Shown in pieces: positions 34,630 through 46,769 of a stretch of DNA of 64,000 nt. How positions within the stretch are numbered: the stretch's first letter is position 1; every line of letters begins with the position of its first letter. The stretch is from NCBI GenBank assembly GCA_944474755.1, contig OX104115.1:67494993-67558992 (forward strand), in the 5' to 3' direction. The position numbers were made by a program, and so were the translations under genes. This DNA comes from Limnoperna fortunei. Taxonomy: Eukaryota > Mollusca > Bivalvia > Mytilida > Modiolidae. The notes under the pieces are model-generated. The model was not told the origin of the DNA. It saw only the letters and a program-made list of their open reading frames with translations, and made no database searches.

Positions 34630-35431
34630 TTTGTTGTTTTGTTTTAATGGTGTTTAACGCTACTTTCAGCAATTTTTTTCGGCTCTATCGTGGCGTCCAG
34701 TTTTTATTGGGGGAGGAACGGCCGAAGAATTCGGAGACCACGTCCCAACTTGGGTAGAACAACTGGCAATCATTGTCAATTATGATTGGAGTCGAGCTCA
34801 CCCTGCCTGCAGTGAAACTCAAACCCGCAACCTCAATGTTCAAATGTACATGATCAATAGTAGATGACTAACTACCTTAACCATTTTGCCCCGTGCGGGA
34901 TCCGGGTGGCCAAAAGAATAGACCGCAGTCGCGCTAGCTTGTCGTAAAAGGCGACTAAATAGCGCCCAGTACCCTGACCGGCGTGTCAGGTCGGTTTGCC
35001 TAAAGACCGACTGGGATGTGTGCCCCAGGTGGTTGAATGGGGTACCCCTGGCAAGCTGGGGTTGTCAGGCCATAATACGGAAAACCTGACCGCAAACCAT
35101 ATTAGTGCACCGTGTTGGGAAAAATGCCACGTTACTCGCACGTTAAAGAACGCTGCTGTAGTATTCGCTATGAGTAGGGATTTCGATCCCGCTACAGGAG
35201 GCTGAATTGCCCGACCCTATCCATCCTCCCATTTGCCAGTGGCAATCTAAAATCCGTTACCCCTATTTTTCCTTGTGTCCCATCCCATTTTCATTCATCA
35301 TCATTTCATGTTCATTTTATCATCCATTTCATGTTCATCGCCTGAATATAGCTGAAATAATGCTGCTCGGGCGTTAAACACCATTAATCAATCAATCAAT
35401 CAATCAAACCTTAACCACTTGGCCACCGAGG
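34630..35431 (-). mobile_element. SINE-A interrupted by SINE-B
   Basis: The SINE-A body (34630-34885: ggcgtccagtttttattggg, gattggagtcgagc) breaks off inside its head at ctaccttaaccattttgcc. After the SINE-B the head resumes at 35406 as aaccttaaccacttggccac and ends cgaggccc at 35433. The word accttaacca is present on both sides, a target duplication. Confidence 0.85.
34893..35405 (+). mobile_element. SINE-B, longest copy in the window
   Basis: Begins gtgcgggatccgggtggcc, includes taaaaggcgactaaatagcg, ccataatacggaaaacctgacc, tttcgatcccgctac, ccagtggcaatc, tgaatatagctgaaataatg, gggcgttaaacaccatt and a TCAA tail. The 5' half is missing from most other copies here, as expected for 5'-truncated reverse-transcribed repeats. 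It is GC-richer than its surroundings. Confidence 0.82.
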
Positions 35432-35712
35432 CCCGTGTTTGTAGTTAAATGTCCGTTTTTACTAGAATTGTCTCCCTTAGGCCAGAAATGAATCATTTGA
35501 TTGTGACTAAATCTAGTACCTACATGTACATCGTTTCGAGTTCTAGTATAAAGTTATAGATGCATTTTTCTGCATAGACTACTAAGATTGACGAGCTATA
35601 GGTAGCTATCCTAACTGGCAACTAATAAATGTTTATGATCATTATAGAAACGGTAGCAACTCGTAAAAATGCACGTAGTACTACAGGTAAATGGCGACTC
35701 TATGCTTATCCG

Positions 35713-35844
35713 TTAAAAGTAGACAGTTTGTTTTAGTACAGATGCATATCTACGTATACTTACGTGATTTATATGTATTACAGTTATAATATTAATGCTA
35801 AGTAGTATTACGTATCCTAGGTACTGTACGAGGTTCAGGAATTC
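35713..35844 (-). CDS. CPES paralog 2, third exon
   Basis: Acceptor atatgcag, then EFLNLVQYLGYVILLSINII, hydrophobic to INH, then gtaagta at 35763 downwards. Read through, it stops at 35713 after a basic tail. The conserved part between paralogs ends exactly at the possible donor. Confidence 0.8.
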   Translation of the reverse strand, partial: EFLNLVQYLGYVILLSINIITVIHINHVSIRRYASVLKQTVYF

Positions 35845-38358
35845 CTGCATATCAATAAAATGTAAAATTTTTAATTCTATTTTGTTGAAAACACAATTGA
35901 AACTTTCTAAACGTCGTAGGAAAAGTTAGGTTTAAGTTCTGTATTCTCTACGTTAAGTCACCAGAAACTGCTTTATAGACAGTCACTGCTTGACACATGA
36001 TCTGACAAATTTGGCTTCATCCTGACGGTGACCGAATGTCTCAAAAATGATCAAGACTAAATAAAAGTGCATTTAAATGTTGGGCAAAAATGTGTTCAGC
36101 CAGACAAATGTTCGTATATGGATGACCGAATGACCGTCACCATTTACAACTAATCCTGTAATAATGCACGTTTGTACATTTATTTTATTTTTATAGAAAC
36201 GTTTATTTTAATTTTTTTCTTGATAATTTAATAGAATACAAGTACCGGTAACTATGTATATAGAGGATCTGTGTATGACAATAACTAAAAGAACGATTTC
36301 ACGCCTACAGGTCTGCATGCTTTATGTTTAATACGGCAAAAGCTACATGGCAGAAATTATAGGCTAAGCCGAAACGATAAGTTAATCGAGAATACATGGA
36401 TTTTGTTTGGAATATAGGTCTTTTGTTAGGAAATTAGCACAAGAGATGTAAATACTAACTATATTTTTATAATTCAGTTACAAAATAATAAATACATACC
36501 CAGACTTTATCCATGAATATAACAAGCATGTAGATTTGCAGCAACGACTGACCACAGAATAATCTCCATAAATACATCACAAACCACGTTGAAAAAGAAT
36601 GCAATGCTACAGTCTGTAACTCCTAAAATACAATATTATTTTTAAATACAATATATATAACTTAAACCTGCATCTTACAAAAGTAATAAAACGTCATCGG
36701 TAAGTATTTCTTTGTTTTGTTTGTTGGGGTTTAATGCTATTTTCAGCTTTTTTGTAGCTATATCGTGTCGCCTGATTTGTATTGAGTTATGAAGACGAAG
36801 TACGTCGAAATCCTGACGTTTCATAGGTCTGTAAAGACTTATTCTGTGAAAAACGACAAACATTCGAACAACAACAAAGACAAAAACCAAAGATACTGCA
36901 ATTTATCATATCATGGGTTTTAATTATTGTTGTTTTGGATTTAGTGGTAACATTAAAATAAATGTGTCCGGACTCTGCGTTTATTTAAGTCACATGATAC
37001 TGATCCGTTGTGGGTAACGTGTTTGGAGAATGCCACGCTCCTTGCACGATACAGACGCCTTTTGTAGATGTCAAAAAAAAGAATAGGCTCATTGTAGCCG
37101 CTACGGAAGGCTAATTATCTGACCTACACAATACTCCATAATTTTCCAGTGCAGTCAAAAGTGTTTCCTGTGTCCATCCCACCTCTTTTCCCATAGATTC
37201 ATTTTTTGTCAACTTGTTCCCGTCCTGAATATAGATGAAATACTGCTCGCTGGACGTAAAGCAACATCGAATCAATCAATCAATTTAAAAACACAGATTC
37301 GGTTATTGTCAGTAATTCAATGTAGTACTTATATAGGAATATGCCACCAAATATGAAATATTACATTCTGTTTGGATGACTAGAGGTACGTAAATTCGTG
37401 TATACATGCATCACATATTCAGTACAATTAATTTAGTGCAGCAATAAAGTTGCCGTTTGTTATCATCGCTAAACCACGGCTGATGCCACTCCTGTGAGGG
37501 TGACATGTTGTCGTAAATACTAATATCCGAATGACCATATATCATACAGGCTTCAACTTACCGTCTTTTTTGGATCATGGAGGTTAACTTCTAGAACATT
37601 TTCAATAGCAAGAATTCGTCTATCCCAACTAGCTGAAGAAACGAAAATTTGAAATCCAAAGCACCAACATTTCCATAATATAGTTCTTTTGCTAGGTTCC
37701 GTTAAAGTTTCTTTTTTCTCACTCGATTCATCGTCTGTTTCGTCTATCTCTGATTTAGTAAGCGGCAATAGTAATTCGTGGTCTTTTCGATTTACCGATC
37801 TAGTCTTGAATAAATAAAACAGGACGCCAAAAGAAATGGCAACACCGCTTAAAATGTCACTTATCATGTCTACAAAATACCCGAGGGTATTCGGATGGGA
37901 CATGTAAACGGGGTCGTTGTGTTGACTTCGGTAAATAACGCCATCAAGACTATCTAACCACATTTTAACTTCGTACAAAATCACACCTTTTCTTCTGTTT
38001 GACAGATTTTCGGAAGAAACATATTTTGCAGCTATGAGAGCAACAACAAGATGTGTGACTGATACCATATTTGGTGTAATAAACGAAAACCTTTTGCTAA
38101 AACCAGTCCATATGTCGAAATATTCTGACGTCAGGACGAGGACGTAATGATTCGTATGGTCACTCATAAGAAGTTTTGCAGTCATAGGATGAAATATAGA
38201 ATATGATCCGGTATACACCTGATCTGTTAGCGTAATTCTTTGCAAATTTACATACGTAACAATATCCATGATCAAATAATAGCTAATAAGGATTAGCAAA
38301 ACGAAATGTGCGCGACAAGAAAAATTCATGATGGTCTTCTTTGGCGTGTATCCTTTAC
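35713..38358 (-). CDS. Ceramide phosphoethanolamine synthase-like, paralog 2
   Basis: Second gene of the tandem pair, same role as paralog 1. Exons: 37562-38358 (ATG at 38329), 36500-36622, 35713-35844. The signature reads DSLDGVIYR, 15 residues, then GYFVDMISD, all key Asp, Gly and Arg kept. Exon 1 shares blocks such as NHYVL, FSKRF and KMWLD with paralog 1; the region before the last exon-1 membrane segment differs (an acidic ETDDESSEKKE linker here). From the ATG to the stop in exon 3 it is 340 codons. An acceptor (attttgtag) at 38359-38360 keeps the frame open upstream, so a 5' exon is likely. Exon 3 has a gtaagt right after the codon for the last conserved residue, so the final 16 residues may be intronic read-through. 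The donor and acceptor positions equal those of paralog 1, which shows tandem duplication of a multi-exon gene. Confidence 0.88.
36500..36622 (-). CDS. CPES paralog 2, second exon (41 codons)
   Basis: Acceptor attttag, donor gtatgt; phase 0 on both sides. It reads ELQTVALHSFSTW, WRLFCGQSLLQIY and ends FMDKVW. Identical length to exon 2 of paralog 1. Confidence 0.92.
36703..36800 (-). repeat. SINE-A 3' fragment in CPES paralog 2 intron
   Basis: The words tttgtttgttggggtttaat, gctattttcagc and tagctatatcgtgtcgcc match the 3' part of SINE-A on the minus strand. Confidence 0.55.
37000..37287 (+). repeat. SINE-B copy in CPES paralog 2 intron
   Basis: Contains gggtaacgtgtttggagaatgcc, tagccgctacggaaggc, gtcctgaatatagatgaaatac, ggacgtaaagcaacatcg and a short TCAA tail. 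Antisense to the gene. Confidence 0.8.
37562..38358 (-). CDS. CPES paralog 2, catalytic exon
   Basis: From the acceptor before 38358 to the donor gtaagt at 37561 downwards. The ATG at 38329 begins MNFSCRAHF, followed at once by a hydrophobic stretch to MDIVTY. Confidence 0.9.
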
Positions 38359-38638
38359 CTACAAAATATTTTAAACAAGAAAAATAAATTATGTTCCAGT
38401 GCATTTCAGAGAATCACCAGGGAAATATAATAGTTAAATTTTGTTCGCTTCGCGTGCTAAAAAAAGGGGCACTTGACTTGTGACCTGCCATTGTTTATAA
38501 GGTACGATTACTTGCACGTGTATACCCTTGCCAATTCCGGTCCACGAAATAACAGATTTTTACTTTAAAAAAAACTTTCTGTAATTCTAAAGAATTCATC
38601 AGTAATTGGACCATTTGCCCGTAACCTCAAATTTTGAG

Positions 38639-38890
38639 GGGCCTCGGTGGCCGAGTGGTTAAGGTAGTTCGTCTACTATTGATCACGTGGTCTGTCAACA
38701 CTGAGATTGCGGGTTCGATTCTCACTGCAGGTAGGGTTTACTCGACTCAATCTTAATTGACAAGACTGCCAGGCCGAAGGTCGGGGTTTTCTCCGGTCAC
38801 TCAGGCTTCCTCCCCCAATAAAAACTGGTCGCCATGATAAAGCTTAAAAATTGTGCTGAAAGTGGCTTTAATCAATATTCAAACAAACAA
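38639..38890 (+). mobile_element. SINE-A, near full length
   Basis: The best-preserved head in the window: ggcctcggtggccgagtggt with the A box and gcgggttcgattctc as B box. The core has lost a few bases (acaagactgccaggccgaag). Tail attcaaacaaacaatc. Confidence 0.88.
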
Positions 38891-40383
38891 TCAAATTTTG
38901 AGCAATTTGAAATTTTTAAATTTGACTTTTTCACACATTAAATATCCAGAAATGCATCCAAAATGAGTCGGCTACTCCACGTCTACATCTTATAACTCAC
39001 GGGTGGGTCCAGACAGAGTCCGAATGTAAATATCATCCGAGTCACAACGGCGCTATTGGAAACGCCAAAATATAATGCAAAGCTTTTAAAAGACGTAAAG
39101 AAAAATAATTTTGGTACAGAACCGGAAACGCGTTCTTTAGTATGGCAACGCTTTAATGCTTATTTGTAGACTCAAATTCCGTATAAGTGCAAAAATTCCG
39201 GAAAAGTAAACACCTCTGAAGCTATGACAAACTGTCATAGGCGCCCTGATGTATCAATAAACAATGATGACAGTGATATTTCAAGCAAATTCACTCCTAT
39301 CATGCTTAAAGGATTCCAACGAGTTTTAATGTTACTCAGCAGCAATTAAAATTTGACATGTCAGCTATATATAATCATATGAGTTTAGAGTGTCTTCTTT
39401 AATGTCCAAATTGATGACAAAATTTTACATTCATTTAACCGAAAAAAGTGGCCCGACTGGATATCATCGAGTCTATACTTCTTTGTCATTATTATTATAA
39501 AAAATAAATTATGTCCATATACATGAATAAACAAAATATTACCCAATGAAATACACAAAATTAATTTTCTTAGGAGTATAATAATATACTGTATATAAAA
39601 GAAATGATGTATAATTACGCAGAGCATATTACTTTTATTAGACCCAATCAACACCTTACATTTAGAAAAAGATTTTAATTATAAAGATCTTTTAAATTAT
39701 CCATTAATTTAATGATAAATCTGACAAATGATCATTACAATATTTAGTGAATTGTTTAAATTTTAATTTCATTCTTTCCCTGACTTAGAAGAATGGAATT
39801 AATATTGCCATACATTGTTGCACTTTGTAGCATGCAATAGGATCGAATAATTGAAATCATTTATTAATTTCATCATTTGTAGCAAAGACATTGATTTGTA
39901 TAGCATTATTTAAATCAACAATATTACCCAGTTACGATCACTTATTTTAATAAAAACATCACTTTTTCAAACTTAAATTAAAACCATAGACCCATATATT
40001 TAAAATCTATATAATATATTAAATTAATTAGGACCAACTTGAAGAAGGTTTTGTGTTGCTTTTAAACATATTAAAATTTATTAATTTCATTCTATTGTTT
40101 TAAAAACTAATTTGTGTTTTCATAAAATCTCAACTATATTTTGTTTACTTTGATCACAATTCCCTATTTCATTTTCAATCAAATAAAAAAAATCAGAATG
40201 TTATAAGCCTTAATATATCTTTATTCTTTGGGTTTAATCAATTTATACGTACCTTAACAACACAGGGATTTCATACACCTATAAATAATTAAAAACAATA
40301 AAGGGAAACTCTGTATTTAATTATTAAATTTAAAAATTATTTTAATAAGATGTACTGTCAACTTATTTCCATGACAACAGTAG
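38891..40383. other. Intergenic stretch, nothing recognised
   Basis: AT-rich, no gene or repeat that I can support; the 89-codon minus-strand frame at 39385-39654 has no motif. Confidence 0.35.
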
Positions 40384-40463
40384 CATTAATGTATATTTTC
40401 AAACTCTTCTATAACAATTATTATATTAATTGCTGTAGAAGAGTTTAAAAACATACATTAATG
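40384..40463. repeat. 80-base imperfect hairpin
   Basis: Left arm cattaatgtatattttcaaa continuing ctcttctataacaatta pairs with the right arm (complement cattaatgtatgtttttaaa, ctcttctacagcaatta) with about five mismatches in 37 and a loop of about six bases. Size and shape fit either a tiny fold-back element or a microRNA-like precursor. Confidence 0.7.
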
Positions 40464-40699
40464 TTTTCCAAACAAATTTCCAAGAATTTTGTGCATTCTG
40501 ACATGGCTATTTTTGTGTTGCAAAAGAAACAATGGACCCTGAAAGAAATTATATTAAAATTATTTATTAACATTGCTGCAACGACTTCAGAGATTATTTG
40601 CTAACACGTGATCACGCTTTTTCCATGTTTGTTATAGATGTACAGATTACCTGATGCAGGCTTGGAATCATTATATTTATTATTACTTAACGGAATTTT

Positions 40700-40915
40700 G
40701 GAGGTTTCTTGAATTGCCATTTAATATGTCATTGCGTCTAGTCCTTATTAGGAAACGATACAGAAATACCCAGTGAAAACCCCAACAAATGCAAGAAAAT
40801 TTACAGTCTGATAAATTAAGGCTGGAGTCGATCACAAAATGCCAAAGTCAGGCTCGAACTCGCTACTACAGTGTAGACACCCTGGTGGTTAATAGTACAC
40901 TAAATAACACAACTG
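40700..40915 (-). repeat. SINE-A, old copy
   Basis: Weak but collinear: cattgcgtctagtccttatt, tacccagtgaaaaccccaac, gctggagtcgatcac and caggctcgaactcgctac. Confidence 0.55.
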
Positions 40916-41956
40916 CGTGGCAAATGAGGACCCAGAATTGTTTACATATCTTACATTTATCATGTGCGCTTAACATAGTTTTGATTGAATGTCACATATT
41001 GTAAAGTCAAAAAAAACATTTGAAAAATATATTACGTGCAAGGAAATGTTTCGCCTGACGCACGGCACATAATTATAAAAAAGTGTTATGTTACATCTCT
41101 ATGCAACTGGAATGTGGACACGTATAACAAAACAGTTATAAAACTTGTCAATGGTACTAAACGTAAAGTACCATAATAAATATAATTTAAATTCTACATT
41201 GTTCCGTGTTTAAACCATTAAAGAATGGAAGGTGGAAATGATTCTAATTGTAATTTTTGTTTAAATAAACAAGAATGTTTGCTTAAACTTTATACAAAAT
41301 AAAAATATCGGACTTGATCTGACTCTCCTTTGATCAAGTACGGATTAAAAATAATCTCCCTCCTATATAATTCCTATATTATAAAAACTGAGTATATGTC
41401 AGGTGTTAATTTCCAAAACATTGGATTTGATTGATTGATTGATTGATATAAGCAAACTCTGATTGTTCACCATTATACCTTGCTGAGATCCAATAATGTT
41501 ATGCAACCAATCAATTATTTTGGCATGTTGCTATTTTTTTAACGATTATATAAGGTTTGTTTCTACATTTAAAGAATAAACGAGGCATATTACTAAATAT
41601 GTTAGATCCGGATGTGACTGTCATTAAGGGCTGTTAATTCACTCAATACGCTTTATATGGAGCTATTCAAAAGTACACGATGATTATATCTTATGTCCCT
41701 AACTGTACACTTAATAATGTTTTTAAATGAGACAATTTAATTGAACAATTTGAACTTTTTACTTATTTTATTATTTGAAGATTTAAAATAGAAACAGGGC
41801 ACCATTGTGTTCTCTAACGAATAACCTAGTTTATAACCCGATATCAAAAGGGTGGGCTTTCTGTCCTAAAATGACCACATATAACCAGTTCCGTTGTAAC
41901 TCGGACCATATCAATAGTTTCCTTATTTTTTGTAATGTGGTACATCAGAATTTGCC
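40916..41956. other. Intergenic stretch with a TTGA run
   Basis: At 41425-41446 there is a (TTGA)n run, possibly the tail of a lost minus-strand SINE-B. Nothing else is recognised. Confidence 0.4.
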
Positions 41957-42015
41957 GCTGGGAGCATACTTGGGGGGTTCCCAGTGCTAGAAAAATAGAG
42001 CAGGCCAGCGTGTCG

Positions 42016-42017
<2 letters not shown>

Positions 42018-42097
<80 letters not shown>

Positions 42098-42098
42098 G
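42018..42098 (+). repeat. (TCAA)n microsatellite, about 80 bases
   Basis: About 20 uninterrupted TCAA units, followed at 42108-42150 by cctgaatatggctgaaatat and aacacgtcaaaaa, which resembles the 3' end of SINE-B. The order (tail before end) suggests that the array grew inside or next to a SINE-B remnant. Confidence 0.9.
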
Positions 42099-42159
42099 AT
42101 CACGCATCCATAACATCCTGAATATGGCTGAAATATCGTTAACACGTCAAAAAATTTAA

Positions 42160-43818
42160 TCTGTATAAAGTATTAAAATTTTAAAGTATAAAAATGTATT
42201 TTAAAAGGTATAAATGTGGTGATATACGTTTGCTTTTATTTACAAGATTTCAGACATCTATGAACCATTCAATCTATATGTTAACAAAAACCTGATGTCC
42301 CTAAATCTTATTTTTTAAATGAAGACCATTCAGATTGTAGACCACCAAGAAATTAATGTTCGTCACAAATAAAAAGAATAGTCCCCCATTTTAAATAAAT
42401 ATTAGTAAAAAATCTACATCATTACAATATTTTCCACATAAATTAACATGCTAATCAACTTCTGTTGCAGTAATCGATATAAGAAAATATTAAATGCAAT
42501 AGTAGCTTACTAAGAATAAACAAATAAACGTAAAGGCAATATATCTTTTAAATTAGCATACCACTTTATTTCGTATATCCGATCACATCATTCGCGTTCC
42601 GCCATTTCAAACTGTTCTCCAGCAATGATGAGGGTTGTTGAATTGGAATTAAACACGTATAATCCCAGGTAATATTTTAAATCATCAATTAATTTTGCCT
42701 TGATCAGAGTTTTAATTTGCAGCCGACAAATATTTTGTAGTACATCACTTAAATGTGTAATATTACTATAATATTTCAGACAGGTACACACAGACCGGAT
42801 TTTATTCTTTCGATGCTTATTGGAAAAAAATCTATAACATCTCGTACGTTCATTTGTTTACATCGATCGCTAAGGTAGCCAGTGGTTCTATATTTTAAAC
42901 TTCCGATCAGGTACACACGACTTGTGTAAAGATCGCGTGTTTGTAAGTTTAATTATATTCGGTCTTTCACATTAGGAAAGGAAATAAATGACAAAGATGT
43001 GAAAGTTTTAAATGAGCTTTATTGAAGTATAACTTAAAAAAAAATTATTAGTATGTTTTGCACACAGTCATTTACAACCAATAAACTTTACGCCGAGATA
43101 TATCTATATATAAGAAGTACTTCAATCTAAAAAAATAACGTCTTAATGCGCAGTTTATTTATAAAATACGCACGGCTGATTTTAAATACAGTATATCAAA
43201 TTATCGATTAGCATGGCTCACTGTGGCTTAAATATACATTTTAAAGTCGAGTGATAATTTTTCAGTTATTACAAAGAAGAAAGAAACAAATGTTCTTTTA
43301 TTTTCATATTAAACATCGATGCAGAGCTGCGACACGAAAAATTTTTAAAATTACATTTAATTGTTGATTAACCGAATGTTTGTTTAATGGTCAGCGAGCG
43401 ACACTTAAGGTATATTCGGGACGAGAACAAGTTAACAAGCAACAAACCAACGGAAACAAAGGATTGGACATCGGCAAAGAAATTTTGAAGACCTTTGGAA
43501 ATGCATTTGAATTTTTTGGTTACATAACAACAGAAAATTCAAAATACAAACATACCTAAATCTTTCTTGCATACATTTTGGAAACAAAAGTTTATGTAAA
43601 TGGAAAAATTGTTGTTTCCAAGGGAGCAGTCAAGTTTTATTGTAATTGTTAAGTGGCCACAGTAGTTAATGTGGAATGGTTAAGAGGTAACATATGGCAT
43701 TGTCAAATAGTCACACGAAGAACAGTCAAGTGGCCTCAGATGCAATAGTGATGTGGTTTCGTACGATACAGTCTAGCCAAATTATTGTAGCTAGAAACAG
43801 TTAAATGGTCACAGCTGA
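42160..43818. other. Intergenic stretch, nothing recognised
   Basis: No coding or repeat signal I can support. Confidence 0.35.
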
Positions 43819-44086
43819 AATGTTTGTTTGATGTTTGATGGTGTTTAACGCCACTTTCATCAACTTTTCAGCTATATCATGGCGTCCAGTTTTTATTGGG
43901 GAAGGAAGCCGGAGTACCCGGAGAAAACCCCCAACCTGCGGTAGGAAAACTGGCAATCCTTGTCAATTAAGATTAGAGTCGAGTACACCCTGCCTGCAGT
44001 GAGAATCGAACCCGCAATCTCAGTGTTGACAGACCACGTGATCAATAGTAGACGAACTACCTTGACCACTCGGCCACCGAGGCCCC
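43819..44086 (-). mobile_element. SINE-A, near full length
   Basis: Minus-strand copy complete from head (ggggcctcggtggccgagtg on the minus strand) through core ggggaaggaagccggagtac to tail ggtgtttaacgcc and tgtttg run. Few changes from the others, so young. Confidence 0.9.
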
Positions 44087-44751
44087 GGGTGACAAGGACA
44101 ACAAAATTGGCTTTCCCGTGCTGAGAAATCACTTTCCACGGGTGACGGGAAATGGGAATCCTAGAACACTGAAGTGGTGACAGACGAAACACTGCTGGAC
44201 CGAAAATTAAGAACGACTAAGAACGATATAATTGTACTAAGTATTACGTGGTTTAAAACAGCAGAAGGAAAAAATCCAAAATAGCAAAATAATGTATAAA
44301 GTCTGTATAACATATCTCAAATTTATAAAAAAAAATAAATAAGTAAATAAAATCAGTGTGACAAGTAATGTTTACCTGGTTTATCTATCTGTACAACCAC
44401 ACCTACCAGCTGACAAGATATTCGGAGTAATTAAAAATTCAAAAAGAAACTATCATGCATCAAGTCTTTAAGCTATGCACTCAGCTGATTTGTGTTTACC
44501 GACTTGCAAATTCCATAACAAAGAAAAAAGTCTGCATTGAAAATCAGAACTTGGACGTCACAATAAAATCTGAGCGATCGTCACAAAAACACACATTGTA
44601 TAGTCATTTATCACGCATATATATATGTGTCCGAACTCAACGCAAATCATTTGAAGCGTAAATTGTTCAATAGAGTGGGTATTATAAGGTAACTGACATG
44701 ATTTTATAGTTACTTTTCAACAATAACAGTACAGGTAATGTCTATGTATAT

Positions 44752-44837
44752 GTAAGAATATGATAATCCCTGTCTTCATGATTAAGTACGAGCGAAGCGA
44801 GTACTTATCATGAAGACAGGGATTATCATATTCTTAC
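44752..44837. repeat. Near-perfect 86-base palindrome
   Basis: Arms gtaagaatatgataatccct, gtcttcatgat and agtac mirror the right side with a single unpaired base; the centre is gagcgaagcgag. It directly abuts the element at 44841-45654. Confidence 0.9.
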
Positions 44838-44840
44838 AAA

Positions 44841-45654
44841 TTAAGACCATTGTAAAGTGCTCAAGAGATTATAGCAATCATGATACCAAATAATAGGTGA
44901 TTAGATTTTGCCATTGTTTAGTGCAACTACTAATACAATAGGTTAAATTTACTATAAACAAGATAAACCTTCTAGAGAAGATGCGGAGGGTAAGATAATC
45001 CATTTTCCATGCAACCAAGCTTGAAAAAGTGCTTCATTTTCATTTTAAATTACATAAATGTTCATTTTTATGCATACAATTTTAAAATCTATAATGATTC
45101 TAAACTTCAATTTTGAGGGAGACTACTTTTATATTTGCTATAAAGGAAAAAGATAATGCCGCTTGTAAATTAATTTGGGCCCTACCTTATAGTTTTCATT
45201 TTGTTTTTCTGTCCGTCCTTCCATAATTTTTTGAAAACGTTACAAGTAAACAATTATAGGAATCATTTCCGACGGTAATTTAGTACTATTTTAGGATTTG
45301 CAAAATTTCAATTTCATGCAAATCCATCGTATATTTTGTAAAAAACTTTATTCTGCTTTGTTGTTGTTTTTTTTGGAAGAATTCGAAAATGAAATTGTCC
45401 CTTTTTGTGTTCTATTCATGAAGATCTCCGGACTTTCATGGCCTTAATAATATTACCGACTTAAAGAATTATCTTTGTTCAAAATATGTTGAATTTCAGC
45501 TCAAAATTTTTACACATATTTAATAAGCCTCAGGCAAGTTTATGTATAAAGCAGACTAATTTTGAACAAAAGATAATATGCCACGGTCTTCATGTATAAA
45601 GACATACAAAATGGGACGATTTCATTGGTCGAGAGCACTTTACTATGGTCTTAA
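44841..45654. mobile_element. Possible non-autonomous DNA element with 22-bp inverted ends
   Basis: The left end ttaagaccattgtaaagtgc and the right end (complement ttaagaccatagtaaagtgc) match in 21 of 22 positions, 814 bases apart. Both outer ends are TTAA, which could be part of the repeat or a piggyBac-type target. No transposase frame inside. Confidence 0.65.
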
Positions 45655-46104
45655 TATATATAAGGGACTCTTACTAAAATAGACAGGCGCCCACAATATA
45701 CACTTTCACGTCAGTTAATACTGCGCAAAATAATACACTGATATACTTAAATATTTAAAGCAAAAAAGATACATTTAATAAATGCTAAAAATAAATTGAC
45801 ATGTAAATATTATACCGGTACGAAATGATTTACACCGAGTCAAAACCGTGCAGTTGAGGTTTCTTCGAAGATGTTTTTATAAAATTATTGGTACTAATGC
45901 CATGTAAGGTGAACATAATTATAATTGTTCACCACAGAGATTATGTTACCCCGAAGGTTTTAGCGCGGTTGTAATTTCGTAATGCAAAACGGGTGCATTG
46001 ACCGACAGGTATAGAACATGAATATATATGATGTCCGGTTAACCCGTACATTAAAAAAATCATTTATTTTATATCTCATATATAATGAGGTATCATAATC
46101 TATC

Positions 46105-46180
46105 TAAATGGTAACAAAATAATTCTTACCTTTAACAAAATAATTCTTACCTTTAACAAAATAATTCTTACCTTTAACAT
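46105..46180 (+). repeat. 21-bp minisatellite, three units
   Basis: The unit taacaaaataattcttacct is repeated three times in a row from about 46112 with no change. Confidence 0.9.
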
Positions 46181-46441
46181 GTACATCAAACTTGTCCATG
46201 AAAATATGCTGAGCTGAAAAAAACAGCAATATATTAATTAATAAGTAGCTGTGCAAACAAAAACTAATACGCTAAATTGATAGAAAATTGATATGTTTTA
46301 CGTTTGTCAGAAAATGTCATTAATAATTAACATACAATCTGAGTAAATGTACAGATTTATGAGAAGCTGTTTCTAATATTTTTTGTTTATATCAGCAGTT
46401 TGTGAGCAGTGGATAGAGATTAGTCAACTGTTTTTAATGGA

Positions 46442-46512
46442 CATCCTCCCATGTCAGGGGTTCTATGATAATGGAGCGAACGTGGAATCAGAACCCCTTA
46501 CTTGGGAGGATG
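46442..46512. repeat. Fold-back hairpin with 23-base arms
   Basis: catcctcccatgtcaggggt and ttct (46442-46464) pair with 46490-46512 at 21 of 23 positions; the loop is 25 bases. Confidence 0.75.
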
Positions 46513-46769
46513 GCAAAATATGAGTGTATGATGTCAGGAGTGATGATGGAATCACAACCTTATGGGACGATGCATCAGATAAGGTCACTTTTCGACAGAT
46601 TTGTAATCGAGTCTTTTTTTTAGATATTGCGCCATCCTGTCTAGTGTATCTTAATTTTACCTTCGGAATAATTGGTTGTTTCTTATCGTCCAGCGTGCAA
46701 TATTTAGCTTATTCAGGAAGTATTTCACCTTATTGACATAAACGGCTCTTTGCATTGATACTTAGTTCG

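Noticed and set aside
41935..42159. Frame encoding a Ser-Ile-Asn-Gln repeat
   Set aside because: It is simply the translated (TCAA)n microsatellite.
46524..46736. 70-codon frame rich in hydrophobic residues
   Set aside because: No homology recognised, no splice signals, next to a SINE fragment.
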